The notes under the pieces: generated by a model
What the model saw: only the letters and a program-made list of their open reading frames with translations
Told to the model about the DNA's origin: nothing
Database searches by the model: none
Translations under genes and position numbers: made by a program
In this document: piece after piece, positions 29,368 to 38,151 of the stretch
Layout of the letters: the number at the start of each line of letters is the position of its first letter
How positions within the stretch are numbered: position 1 is the first letter of the stretch
NCBI RefSeq assembly: GCF_000425305.1
Contig: NZ_KE384348.1
Coordinates: 1-64,000, forward strand
Length of the DNA: 64,000 nt
Direction: 5' to 3'
Source: Psychroserpens burtonensis DSM 12212
GTDB lineage: Bacteria; Bacteroidota; Bacteroidia; Flavobacteriales; Flavobacteriaceae

Positions 29368-29846
29368 GGACTTGTTCCTCCTAGATACGTACTATTTCAA
29401 TAACTCTAATTAATTGAATTTAAAATTAAAACAGAATTTTTAAAATACTATTTAGTTTGTTCGGGAGTTTTAAAACTTAACTTTTTCAAAAAAAAAAGTC
29501 GAACTTCGTCTAGTTGTAAATATCAACAATTAAAAAAGCCATATCCTAACAAATTGGAGCCAAGTTGAGAATGTCATATATCTCTAATAAACTGAGAACT
29601 CCTTATCTTTTTTTTTAATAAATAACTAGAATCAGACGAAGAATAAACCCAAGCAAATTTCCGCAGAAAAAACCAGTATTGATTATCCAAATAAAAGACT
29701 ATCTTTGCAACTTGAAAAATTCATGTGTTGGATTTTTATAAATTCCTCAGAGTGAGGATGTGTTACTTAGAAGTTTAAGTGTTTAGTATGTCGATTCGCT
29801 TCTTTTGTAACACCCAAAGGACATAATCGAATACAAAACAAACAGA
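29368..29846. other. Intergenic region and long leader of the DEAD-box helicase
   Basis: About 480 bases. The left part probably holds further unrecognisable DinB gene decay. The right part, from about 29713, would be the 5' leader of the helicase mRNA. It can form a stem GTGTTAC (29760-29766) with GTAACAC (29807-29813) and a small CCTC/GAGG hairpin before it. No ORF is supported. Confidence 0.45.
29679..29707 (+). promoter_or_regulatory. Candidate promoter of the DEAD-box helicase
   Basis: TTG at 29679-29681 and TATCTTTG at 29700-29707 (exact TAnnTTTG) are 18 bases apart. This predicts a leader of about 130 nt before the ATG. Confidence 0.5.
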
Positions 29847-31739
29847 ATGAGCACATTCCAAGAACTAGGTCTTAATGAAGACCTTTTACATGCTATTACC
29901 GATTTAGGTTTTGAAACCCCTAGTGATGTACAAGCAAAAGCAATTCCAATTTTATTAGAAAAAGATACAGATCTTGTTGCCTTAGCGCAAACAGGAACTG
30001 GAAAAACTGCAGCATTTGGTTTCCCAATGCTAGAAAAAATTAATGTTGACAGTCGTACAACGCAAGGTTTGATTTTATCGCCTACACGTGAACTCTGTTT
30101 ACAGATCACCAATGAAATTAAACTGTACGGAAAATATTGTAAAGGTTTAAATGTTGTCGCTATTTATGGTGGTGCTAGTATCCAAGATCAAGCAAGAGCT
30201 GTAAAACGTGGCGCACAAATTATTGTAGCTACTCCTGGTCGTATGAAAGATATGATTAGCAGAAACATGGTTGACATATCTAAAATTGAATATGCCGTTT
30301 TAGATGAAGCCGATGAGATGCTAAACATGGGATTCTATGAAGATATTACAGATATCTTATCACATACGCCTAAGGACAAAAATACATGGTTATTTTCTGC
30401 AACGATGCCAAAAGAGGTTTCTCGAATTGCAAAAGATTTCATGAATGATCCAATAGAAATTACAGTTGGAAATAAAAATGAAAGCACAAGTCAAGTCTCT
30501 CACGAATACTATTTAGTGAACGCAAGAGACCGCTACCAAGCTTTAAAACGTTTGTGTGACGCCAATCCAGATATATTTTCTGTGATATTTTGTCGTACAA
30601 AACGTGATACTCAAAAAGTTGCCGAAACCTTAATAGAAGATGGTTATAGCGCAGGTGCTTTACATGGAGATTTAAGTCAGAACCAACGTGATTTGGTGAT
30701 GAAATCATTTAGAAACAAACAAATACAAATGTTGGTTGCTACAGATGTAGCTGCTCGCGGTATTGATGTAGATGATATTACACACGTCATTAATTACCAG
30801 TTACCTGACGAACCAGAAATTTACACACACCGTTCTGGACGAACAGGACGTGCTGGTAAAACAGGTATCTCTATGGTTATTGTTTCTAAAAGTGAAGTGC
30901 GTAAGATTAAAGGTATTGAGCGTATCATCAAGAAAGAATTTGAGAAAAAGGAAATTCCTGACGGAATTGATATCTGCGAAGTACAACTAATGTCTCTCGC
31001 AAATAAGATTCATAATACTGAAGTGAATAACGAAATTGACAAATACTTAACAAGTATTAATGAGTTATTTGTAGATACAGATAAAGATGAATTGATTAAA
31101 AAATTCTTCTCTGTTGAGTTTACACGCTTCTATAATTATTACCAAAAATCTAAAAAACTCAATGCTCCAAGTTCTTCAAGAGATTCTGAAGGAGGAGATT
31201 CTGGTGGACGAGGTTACGGAGGAAGCGCAAATGAATCACGTTACTTCATCAACGTTGGACAAAAAGATGGTTACGATTGGATGAAACTTAAAGACTTCTT
31301 AAAAGAAGTTTTAGAGTTAGGTCGTGATGATGTCTTTAAAGTAGATGTCAAAGAGAGTTTTTCTTTCTTTAATACTGAAAAAGAAAGTCAAGAGAAAGTA
31401 TTAGCCTTTTTCACCGATTATAAGCATGACGGACGCTTTGTAAATGTAGAAGTTAGTGAAGACAAAGGCGGTGGCGGAAGAAGTCGCGGTGGACGTCGTG
31501 ATGGCGGTGGCGGACGCTCTGGAGGATCTGGTGGCGGAAACAGAAGACGTAACGATGATAAGCGCTCATCTGGAAGACGTAGTGATTCTGGTTCTGGAAA
31601 CAGAAGCGGCAGACGTTCTAGTGAAGGAGAATCTGGTAGAAGCGATAGACGACCTTCTGGAGGTGAGTCGAGACCTTCCAGGCGTACTGAAAGTGCATCA
31701 AGTGCTGATAGGCCAAGACGTTCTAGACGTAGAGACTAA
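29847..31739 (+). CDS. DEAD-box RNA helicase with DbpA-type domain and RG-rich tail
   Basis: 630 residues. All helicase motifs are present: Q motif (FETPSDVQAKAIP), Walker A (AQTGTGKTA), PTRELC, TPGRM, LDEADEML, SAT, HGDLSQNQRD, VATDVAARGID and HRSGRTGRAG. A DbpA/CsdA-type RNA-binding domain follows (about 465-540; YFINVGQKDGYDWMKLKDF). The last 80 residues are Arg/Gly/Ser-rich, low complexity and strongly basic, as in CsdA/DeaD-like helicases. It probably remodels RNA during ribosome assembly and at low temperature. The long leader fits post-transcriptional cold control, which is inference. Confidence 0.94.
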   Translation: MSTFQELGLNEDLLHAITDLGFETPSDVQAKAIPILLEKDTDLVALAQTGTGKTAAFGFPMLEKINVDSRTTQGLILSPTRELCLQITNEIKLYGKYCKGLNVVAIYGGASIQDQARAVKRGAQIIVATPGRMKDMISRNMVDISKIEYAVLDEADEMLNMGFYEDITDILSHTPKDKNTWLFSATMPKEVSRIAKDFMNDPIEITVGNKNESTSQVSHEYYLVNARDRYQALKRLCDANPDIFSVIFCRTKRDTQKVAETLIEDGYSAGALHGDLSQNQRDLVMKSFRNKQIQMLVATDVAARGIDVDDITHVINYQLPDEPEIYTHRSGRTGRAGKTGISMVIVSKSEVRKIKGIERIIKKEFEKKEIPDGIDICEVQLMSLANKIHNTEVNNEIDKYLTSINELFVDTDKDELIKKFFSVEFTRFYNYYQKSKKLNAPSSSRDSEGGDSGGRGYGGSANESRYFINVGQKDGYDWMKLKDFLKEVLELGRDDVFKVDVKESFSFFNTEKESQEKVLAFFTDYKHDGRFVNVEVSEDKGGGGRSRGGRRDGGGGRSGGSGGGNRRRNDDKRSSGRRSDSGSGNRSGRRSSEGESGRSDRRPSGGESRPSRRTESASSADRPRRSRRRD

Positions 31740-32046
31740 AAAACTGTTTTAAAGCAGTAAATTCTTGATAAAAATAAATTCCAAAACCTAAAGTATTTCT
31801 GAAGGTTTTGGAATTTTAATTTTAAACTAATAAGAGGAGCATTTACGGTGCTTCGTTTATGGCTTTTAATTGAAAATTAAGAATCGCTCTTAACTTACTT
31901 ACGAAAACCATGGTAGGCTCACTAATTACTATGAATTAAGCGAGATTTACTAAAAACTTCGTACTCCAGACAGAATACGTTAATATTTAGTCAAATTTAC
32001 GACGAGTAGCACAGCCATATGCAATTTGTTTACTATTTTTAACATA
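31740..32046. other. Intergenic region after the helicase
   Basis: About 300 bases holding the helicase terminator. Beyond it I see no ORF, no convincing promoter for the next gene and no repeat. Confidence 0.5.
31776..31817 (+). terminator. Terminator after the DEAD-box helicase
   Basis: AAATTCCAAAACCT pairs with AGGTTTTGGAATTT across a short loop and runs into T residues. Confidence 0.85.
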
Positions 32047-32829
32047 ATGAAACATATAATCACTCTTTTATTATTTATTTCTGTGACTCCTTTTGGTTTT
32101 ACTCAAGAGGTTGAAACTTCTGTAAAAGGAACTATCATCGATTTAACTACAGACAAGCCTATTGATCGTGTGAATATTGTTAACCTTAATCAAGTTATTG
32201 GAACATCTTCGGATGAGGAAGGTGATTTTGAAATTCAGGCGCAACTTAATGACACCTTGCATTTATCCTATTTAGGTTATAAATCTATTAAAGTAAGAGT
32301 CACAAATGACTGGCTTAAATTTGGTGAAACCAAAATTGGGATGACTGAGTTGGCATTAGCTCTAGAAGAGGTTGTTGTCAATCAATTAAAATTGACGGGT
32401 TACTTAGAAATTGACGTGATGCAAGTGCCCATCAAATCTAACTACCGTTACAGTATTTCTGGCTTATCTAATAAAGGTTACGAAGCTGGCAACAGACAAC
32501 CAAACGCAGTTAACAAAGTCTTAGGTGCCATTTTTAATCCTGCCGATTTTTTGCATAATATCTTCGGAAAAAAGCCGAACGAGTTACGTAAGCTTAAAAA
32601 AATGAAGAAGGATGATGAGATTAGAAACCTTCTCGCCTCTCGTTTTGACAGAGAGATGTTAACAGTTTTATTACAAGTAGATAAATTTGATTTAGATGAA
32701 ATTGTGAATCAATGTAATTACTCTAAAGACTTCATAAACTCTGCTAATGATCTTCAAATGCTCGATGCTATTAGCGAATGCTATGAAGAGTATAAAATTT
32801 TAAACAGAAACAAATCTGGTAGATTTTAA
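32047..32829 (+). CDS. Secreted protein with carboxypeptidase-regulatory-like domain
   Basis: About 260 residues from the chosen ATG (MKHIITLLLF); a TTG seven codons upstream is open but less likely. A signal peptide ends near GFTQ. A CarboxypepD_reg-like beta-sandwich domain spans about 25-115 (VKGTIIDLTTDKPIDRVNIV, GTSSDEEGDFEIQ, LHLSYLGYKSIKV). Such domains occur at the N-terminus of TonB-dependent receptors, but here there is no plug or barrel. The C-terminal half is helical and charged. Location is likely periplasmic; the role is unknown. Confidence 0.85.
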   Translation: MKHIITLLLFISVTPFGFTQEVETSVKGTIIDLTTDKPIDRVNIVNLNQVIGTSSDEEGDFEIQAQLNDTLHLSYLGYKSIKVRVTNDWLKFGETKIGMTELALALEEVVVNQLKLTGYLEIDVMQVPIKSNYRYSISGLSNKGYEAGNRQPNAVNKVLGAIFNPADFLHNIFGKKPNELRKLKKMKKDDEIRNLLASRFDREMLTVLLQVDKFDLDEIVNQCNYSKDFINSANDLQMLDAISECYEEYKILNRNKSGRF

Positions 32830-32866
32830 ATCTGTTCTCGAGACATACTCATTTTTTCATAACATA

Positions 32867-33523
32867 TTATTGATCTTCATAAAAGCGTTCAATCACTTGA
32901 TCATAGCTCTTTATCGTTTTCTTACACCAATCTATTCGTTTTTCAAGCTGCTCTTCTTCAGAAAGTTGCCAAGCCACATCACTCGCTTTTAATTTAGTAG
33001 TTACATCATGAAGAATAATTGCCGCAGATACCGAAATATTTAAACTCTCGGTAAATCCAACCATTGGTATTTTTAAAAAGCAATCTGCTTCGCCTATAAC
33101 CTCCTGAGAGAGTCCTTCTGTCTCTCTTCCAAAGAAAAAACATGATTTTTTAGTAACATCAAATTCTGACAAAACACTATCCTTCTCATGTGGTGTCGTA
33201 GCCACAATTTGATAGCCATTAGCTTTCAAACCTTTGATCGTATCGTTTACAGAATTATACCGCTTAAGGTCTACCCATTTTTGAGCTCCCATCGCAATTT
33301 CACGATCAATATCTTTAGAATTTTGTTCTTCAATTATGTGTAACTCTTGAATTCCAAAAACATCACAACTGCGCATAACAGCACTTGTGTTGTGTAATTG
33401 GTAAACGTCTTCTGTAGCAACCGTAAAATGCTTAGTTCGTTGAGACAGTATTTTAACAAACTTTTCTTTGCGACGATCAGTTAAAAAAGTTTCAAGATGT
33501 TGTAAAAGTTTAATATCAATCAT
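32867..33523 (-). CDS. trmH: tRNA (guanosine-2'-O)-methyltransferase, TrmH family
   Basis: 218 residues with SPOUT SpoU/TrmH motifs: motif 1 around NTSAVMRSCDVFGIQELHI, motif 2 FFFGRETEGLSQE, motif 3 IPMVGFTESLNISVSAAIIL. TrmH methylates the 2'-O of G18 in tRNA. The short N-terminus and the extended C-terminal helix fit TrmH better than RlmB or TrmL, but the exact target is inferred. It is divergent from the next + gene, 33 bases away. Confidence 0.88.
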   Translation of the reverse strand: MIDIKLLQHLETFLTDRRKEKFVKILSQRTKHFTVATEDVYQLHNTSAVMRSCDVFGIQELHIIEEQNSKDIDREIAMGAQKWVDLKRYNSVNDTIKGLKANGYQIVATTPHEKDSVLSEFDVTKKSCFFFGRETEGLSQEVIGEADCFLKIPMVGFTESLNISVSAAIILHDVTTKLKASDVAWQLSEEEQLEKRIDWCKKTIKSYDQVIERFYEDQ

Positions 33524-33556
33524 TAAAAACTATTATATTTATGAAAAAAAAACGCT

Positions 33557-34765
33557 ATGACACCAAGAAATCTATTATTTCTTTTTTTATTCTTTAGCAT
33601 AAGTCATCTTAAGATGTACGCCCAAGAAGCTGTCAATAAAACGCTGAAAGATACAATATCCTTCACTAAAAAAAACTCTCAAAAAATAATAGAATTCGCA
33701 AAATTAATTGAGGCTTCTATTCATAATAGCGATACAAATACCTTTATTTCTAAACTTAACAGAACCGAATTCTTTAATCGTGTTCTCATTGATTATCCCA
33801 CAATAGATCGCGAGGATGATTTTATTAAAGGGTATTTAACTGGAATAAACATCGCATTAAAATCATTTCCAAATGAAATCATAACGAATGTTGAAAATGG
33901 TGCGTACTATGATTTCATCAACTATCGTTACGATGATGAAACGCAAACTTATTATGTCCTTTTCCGATTCTATTCTTCGGAATCTGGAATGAATTATCAT
34001 GATTATAAGATTCTTAATACCAATGGAAATCTACAATTCTCAGATATATATATTTATTTAACTGGTGAGCATTTCACCAGTACTATGGGTAGACTTATGC
34101 AATATACACTTCCTGAAAATTTACTTATAGAAAACAAAAAAACATCAAATAATAGTGAATCTCAAGATCTTTTTAAAGCCATTTTATATAATAAAAATGG
34201 TGACTACGAGAAGGCTTATACAATTATGGATGGCTTGAAATCTGAACTTTCAAAAGAAAAATTTCTCCTCATATTTAAAGTGTTAATTGCAGGCCAACTG
34301 GATGAAAATAAGTACTTAAAATCTCTAGATGACTTGATTTCTGCATTTCCAGATGACCAAACAATCGCACTAAATAAGATAGATTATCATCTCTATAAAG
34401 AAGAATATTTTGAGGCTATACAAGTTATAAATCAACTTCAAAATGAAACTGAAGATGACTTTTTAAACTTTATGAAAGCTGGAATTGCATTTGAAGATAA
34501 AAATTACGATTTAGCACTCAACTTATATACCTATACCATTAATAATTATCCTAACTTCTTTGAAGGTCAGGTTGGTTACCTAAGCACCTTGATTGTAATG
34601 AAGAATTACATTGATACTACCCATTATCTTGATACGATGATTGCAGAGGGTTATGATAAACAAGGACTTTCAAATTATATTGAAGAAGAGGATGAAAATG
34701 GTGTGAATATTTTAAAAGCATATTCTAAGTCTAAAAACTTTTTAGACTGGAAAATAAATAAATGA
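33557..34765 (+). CDS. Secreted TPR-like protein of unknown function
   Basis: 402 residues with a signal peptide (MTPRNLLFLFLFFSISH to about YAQ). The first half (about 30-195) is a mixed alpha/beta region with no family I recognise. The second half (about 200-380) looks like degenerate TPR repeats (NGDYEKAYTIMDGL, KEEYFEAIQVINQL, DKNYDLALNLYTYTINNYP). Its stop overlaps the sirtuin start by 4 bases (ATGA), so the two are translationally coupled. A periplasmic and a cytoplasmic protein thus share an mRNA. Confidence 0.82.
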   Translation: MTPRNLLFLFLFFSISHLKMYAQEAVNKTLKDTISFTKKNSQKIIEFAKLIEASIHNSDTNTFISKLNRTEFFNRVLIDYPTIDREDDFIKGYLTGINIALKSFPNEIITNVENGAYYDFINYRYDDETQTYYVLFRFYSSESGMNYHDYKILNTNGNLQFSDIYIYLTGEHFTSTMGRLMQYTLPENLLIENKKTSNNSESQDLFKAILYNKNGDYEKAYTIMDGLKSELSKEKFLLIFKVLIAGQLDENKYLKSLDDLISAFPDDQTIALNKIDYHLYKEEYFEAIQVINQLQNETEDDFLNFMKAGIAFEDKNYDLALNLYTYTINNYPNFFEGQVGYLSTLIVMKNYIDTTHYLDTMIAEGYDKQGLSNYIEEEDENGVNILKAYSKSKNFLDWKINK

Positions 34766-35436
34766 AAAACCTTGTTGTATTAACAGGCGCAGGGATAAGT
34801 GCCGAAAGCGGAATTAATACCTTTAGAGATGCTGACGGACTTTGGGAAGGTCATGACGTAATGGAAGTAGCCACTCCTCAAGGTTTTGCTCAAAACCCTG
34901 AACTTGTTTTAGATTTTTATAATCAACGTCGGAAACAATTACATGAGGTAAAACCTAATAAGGCCCATTTTGATTTAGCCACACTAGAAGCCGAGTATAA
35001 GGTCACAATAATCACACAAAATGTTGATGATTTACATGAACGTGCTGGCAGTAGTAACGTCATTCACTTACATGGTGAATTACTTAAAGTAAGGAGCACA
35101 AAGAACCATAACGATATTAAATCATGGACTGGTGATCTAAAATTAGGTAATGTGTGTGAAAAAGGCCATCAACTAAGACCACATATTGTCTGGTTTGGTG
35201 AAGATGTGCCCATGATAGAAAAATCAATAGACATTTGCGAAACTGCAGATATCTTATTGATTATTGGAACCTCAATGCAAGTATATCCTGCAGCTGGATT
35301 AATGAATTATATATCGAGTAAGACTCCGGTTTACTTCATAGATCCTAAACCCACTATCAGCAGTACTAACCAAATTACAGTAATCACAAATACCGCTACC
35401 AAAGGCATGACATCCTTTATAGAATTATTAAAATAA
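34762..35436 (+). CDS. cobB: NAD-dependent deacylase, sirtuin class III-like
   Basis: 224 residues. The Rossmann and catalytic motifs are GAGISAESGINTFRDADGLW, TQNVDDLHERAG, catalytic His104 in HLHGEL, and RPHIVWFGEDVP. Tyr53 and Arg56 (FYNQRR) match the YxxR motif of desuccinylases and demalonylases such as SIRT5 and CobB. Odd point: the small zinc module normally has four cysteines, but here the segment between HGEL and RPHIVWFGE retains only one (Cys132). The structural zinc site is probably lost. It is coupled to the upstream TPR gene. Confidence 0.92.
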   Translation: MKNLVVLTGAGISAESGINTFRDADGLWEGHDVMEVATPQGFAQNPELVLDFYNQRRKQLHEVKPNKAHFDLATLEAEYKVTIITQNVDDLHERAGSSNVIHLHGELLKVRSTKNHNDIKSWTGDLKLGNVCEKGHQLRPHIVWFGEDVPMIEKSIDICETADILLIIGTSMQVYPAAGLMNYISSKTPVYFIDPKPTISSTNQITVITNTATKGMTSFIELLK

Positions 35437-35471
35437 ATTGAATAATTACTTGTGCTAAAAATAGTGTTAAG

Positions 35472-35672
35472 CTAATCATCACTTGAGAGTTTAAAAAAAT
35501 TATTTACTGGTTTTCCAAAGACATCAGATAATTTAAGTGCTAAAACGGTGGACGGCACATATCTATTAGCTTCAATAGAATTTATAGTTTGTCGAGATAC
35601 TCCAATTTTTTTAGCCAAATCACCTTGCGTTAAACTCAAAATAGCCCGTTCTACTTTAATAGTATTCTCCAT
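35472..35672 (-). CDS. Small XRE-family transcriptional regulator
   Basis: 66 residues from ATG at 35672 (MENTIKVERA), one Cro/CI-type HTH domain and nothing else (LTQGDLAKKIGVSRQTINSI, then EANRYVPSTVLALKLSDVFG). It resembles YozG/YgzD-like regulators, which usually follow a small multi-TM protein. Here too it starts on the stop codon of such a gene (TAATG, one-base overlap). It probably regulates its own operon. Confidence 0.9.
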   Translation of the reverse strand: MENTIKVERAILSLTQGDLAKKIGVSRQTINSIEANRYVPSTVLALKLSDVFGKPVNNFFKLSSDD

Positions 35673-36121
35673 TATCGCACACGCTTTAAAGTATGAAAAC
35701 ATAGCAATTGTATCATAAGCATGAACAGTAAGACTTGAAAATCTCCAATATCATGAAATTCTTCACCTCCAGAATTCACCACATTAGACACTCCATAATC
35801 AACAAACGGCATAATTAAAGCATATACAACACCTGCAACAAATGCATAAGTATAAGATTGCATCCTTAATTTTACAACCATCTCATCTTCATCTTTATCT
35901 TTTGCTATAGACATCAACAACATACCAATTAAAAGACCCCTTTGCAACATCACCTTTAAGACTTCTTGATCTCCTTCTAAAACAAATGCTCTAATAAACA
36001 TCATGACGATCGCAGTTCCTAAAACAGCTATACCTATTGTATAAAAGTAATGTGGCAATCTAAAATTAATAAGTTTCTCTAACCCTTTTCTTTCGCATTC
36101 TATAAAATTTTGTTTTTTCAT
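35672..36121 (-). CDS. Four-TM membrane protein paired with XRE regulator
   Basis: About 149 residues from ATG at 36121 (MKKQNFIECERKG); three codons further upstream (MLI) are also open. Four hydrophobic segments are visible (about 28-48, 62-75, 90-110 and 130-146). It has no family I can name with certainty, but the arrangement of a small membrane protein with a downstream XRE regulator is common in Firmicutes and Bacteroidetes. It is the first gene of the pair and has a good promoter. Confidence 0.8.
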   Translation of the reverse strand: MKKQNFIECERKGLEKLINFRLPHYFYTIGIAVLGTAIVMMFIRAFVLEGDQEVLKVMLQRGLLIGMLLMSIAKDKDEDEMVVKLRMQSYTYAFVAGVVYALIMPFVDYGVSNVVNSGGEEFHDIGDFQVLLFMLMIQLLCFHTLKRVR

Positions 36122-36169
36122 AATTAACAAATTTACCTTATATTAAGTAAAATAATTTTTACTAAAAGA

Positions 36170-36200
36170 CAAATATACTTTACATTTTTAAGTAACACAA
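36170..36200 (-). promoter_or_regulatory. Promoter of the membrane protein/XRE operon
   Basis: Minus-strand TTG (36198-36200) and TATATTTG (36170-36177) are 20 bases apart, an ideal Bacteroidetes arrangement. The leader would be about 40 nt. A second -7 match (TAAATTTG, 36128-36135) sits close to the ATG and could be an operator-overlapping site. Confidence 0.6.
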
Positions 36201-36509
36201 ATTTTTTTATAAAAAAGTTTTATAAATACTCCATTGCACTATTTGTATTAAAATATGTACGATCAGATTTTTTTTTACTTTGCCCCTATGTTGTGATTCA
36301 AAAAGTGGTTTATACCAATCGTTTGGAATTCTATCCCAATCATAAAGTTATGAATTGAAAGGTCTATAGACTTTAACTACATGCACTAACAATACAGATT
36401 TGTCTTTATATAGTTGTCTAAAGATTATTTCAAGCAACAGGAATAATTTCTCCCATTGTCAAAAGGTTTTAAAGAAATATTTCTAGATAAAGTACTAGTT
36501 CGGTAAGAC
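36201..36509. other. Intergenic region, no gene seen
   Basis: About 310 AT-rich bases between the TIGR01777 gene's 3' end and the membrane protein/XRE promoter. I found no ORF, hairpin with a T tract, or repeat. Confidence 0.5.
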
Positions 36510-37418
36510 TTAATTAAGAATATCTAATAGTGCAGGTTCTAGATGATGATATTCAAAATCAAAGCCGATCTCTTCGATTTTTGAGGCGCTCACCCTTTGA
36601 CTCTCAAATAGTAAAATATGCATTTCCCCTAAAACGAGTTTCATTGCAAACTTTGGAATATTTGGCAAAATAAGTGGTTTATGGAGTGCTTTTGCGACTG
36701 TTTTAGTAAGTTCTAGGTTAGAAACTGGATTTGGGGCAACACCATTGTACGTGCCTTCCAAATTATTTGTAACTGCAAAAACAAACAATCGGGCTAAATC
36801 CTTTATATGAATCCAAGACTGCCACTGCTCTCCACTTCCAAAGGCTGCTCCTAGTCCCAAACGAATAGGTTTCGCTATCTCTGGCAAGGCACCTCCTTTA
36901 GTTGAAAGCACGAGACCTATTCTAATTTTAGCCAGCTGTATACCTGCAGATGCAAATTGATCAACTACTGCTTCCCATTGCTCTACGACTTGTCCTAAAA
37001 AAGAAGCTGAAACGCCGGGCTCATCCTCTTCATAGTAATTAGTCAGTGAATTTGGATAAATACCAATCGCACTAGCAGAAACGATTTGTTCAATAGGAAA
37101 ATTATTTGATCTAATCGTGTCCAATAATAACTGAGTAGTTTCTGTTCTACTCGTAATTATTTCCTTTTTATAACTATCTGTCCAGCGTTTAGAGATTGAG
37201 GCTCCTACGAGATTAATGATAGTATCTACACTCTCAAAACAGGATACATCTATTTCTTTTGTATCTGGGTTCCAGTAGAAGCCTTTATAATTATCGGTAG
37301 TGCTGAGTTTATTTTTAGACGTTGTAAGATAGTGAACATTAATATTTTGATCGCGGCAAACTTTTACAATTTCTTGACCAATTAATCCGGTTGCTCCTGT
37401 AATTAAAACTGTTTTCAT
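36510..37418 (-). CDS. TIGR01777-family NAD-dependent epimerase-like protein
   Basis: 302 residues, extended short-chain dehydrogenase fold. It has the nucleotide-binding LITGATGLIGQEI at the N-terminus, DTIINLVGASISKRWTDSYK, SASAIGIYP as the catalytic Ser/Tyr region, QWSWIHIKDL-like (GEQWQSWIHIKDLARLFVFA), and a C-terminal DUF1731 (LEPALLDIL). E. coli YfcH is a relative. The substrate is unknown. It is a single-gene unit. Confidence 0.9.
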   Translation of the reverse strand: MKTVLITGATGLIGQEIVKVCRDQNINVHYLTTSKNKLSTTDNYKGFYWNPDTKEIDVSCFESVDTIINLVGASISKRWTDSYKKEIITSRTETTQLLLDTIRSNNFPIEQIVSASAIGIYPNSLTNYYEEDEPGVSASFLGQVVEQWEAVVDQFASAGIQLAKIRIGLVLSTKGGALPEIAKPIRLGLGAAFGSGEQWQSWIHIKDLARLFVFAVTNNLEGTYNGVAPNPVSNLELTKTVAKALHKPLILPNIPKFAMKLVLGEMHILLFESQRVSASKIEEIGFDFEYHHLEPALLDILN

Positions 37419-37472
37419 AGTTGTGCAAATTTACGAAATGCTACTATCAAGGCTCAAAATTTTAATAAGGGT

Positions 37473-38150
37473 TTAACGTTTAACAGCTCTTAACATGTGT
37501 CGTTTTCCTGGAGGGCCATCTAGGCGCTCTACTTCAAAACCTAAAGCGATAAGTGTACGACGAACACTACCAATAGCAGCATAAGTTGTTAATACCCCGT
37601 TTTGCTTTAATGCTCTATGCATAATCTTAAAAATATCTTCGGTCCAAAGTTCTGGCTGAACACGTGCTCCAAAAGCATCGAAATAAATAACATCAAACAT
37701 GTTTTCTACGGAAATATCTTTAAAAAACTGTTGTTGCTTTTTGAGTTTAAATACTTCTGAAATTTGATGTTCTTCCTCCCAAGAGCAGCTATGGAGTTGT
37801 TTGAGCTTTTCGGAAGGTACATCTAACTCTGAAGTATAATTGAGCTGTTCTAATTCCTCCGAAGAAATAGGAAAAGCTTCTACACCAACATAATTGATGG
37901 ATTGAATTAGTTCTTCAGCCTTTAATTGAGTGAGTAAGGCATTTAAACCTGTACCAAAGCCAATTTCTAAAATTGAAATTTCAGATTGTGGTTGTTTTAA
38001 TTTTTCCGCATAAAAAAAAAGCAAACCATGTTTTATATACACATGATTTGCTTCTTGTATTGCGCCATGAACAGAATGATATTGCTCATTCCAATCTTTT
38101 ATTTGAATGGTTTTTGAGCCATCTGCTGTGGTAATTATACTGCGTTGCAA
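37473..38150 (-). CDS. mnmD: tRNA-modifying methyltransferase, MnmD type
   Basis: 225 residues. SAM-binding motif LEIGFGTGLNALL, then VEAFPIS, then the DUF752/MnmC-like IYFDAFGARVQPELWT, and GPPGKRHMLRA near the end. It corresponds to the methyltransferase half of MnmC without the oxidase. It would convert nm5(s2)U34 to mnm5(s2)U34 in tRNA. It follows the DUF4920 gene with one base between. Confidence 0.88.
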   Translation of the reverse strand: MQRSIITTADGSKTIQIKDWNEQYHSVHGAIQEANHVYIKHGLLFFYAEKLKQPQSEISILEIGFGTGLNALLTQLKAEELIQSINYVGVEAFPISSEELEQLNYTSELDVPSEKLKQLHSCSWEEEHQISEVFKLKKQQQFFKDISVENMFDVIYFDAFGARVQPELWTEDIFKIMHRALKQNGVLTTYAAIGSVRRTLIALGFEVERLDGPPGKRHMLRAVKR

Positions 38151-38151
38151 A

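Noticed and set aside
35472-36121. Toxin-antitoxin system (membrane protein plus XRE)
   Set aside because: The membrane protein is four-TM and 149 residues, unlike known type II toxins. A regulator/membrane pair explains it without invoking toxicity.
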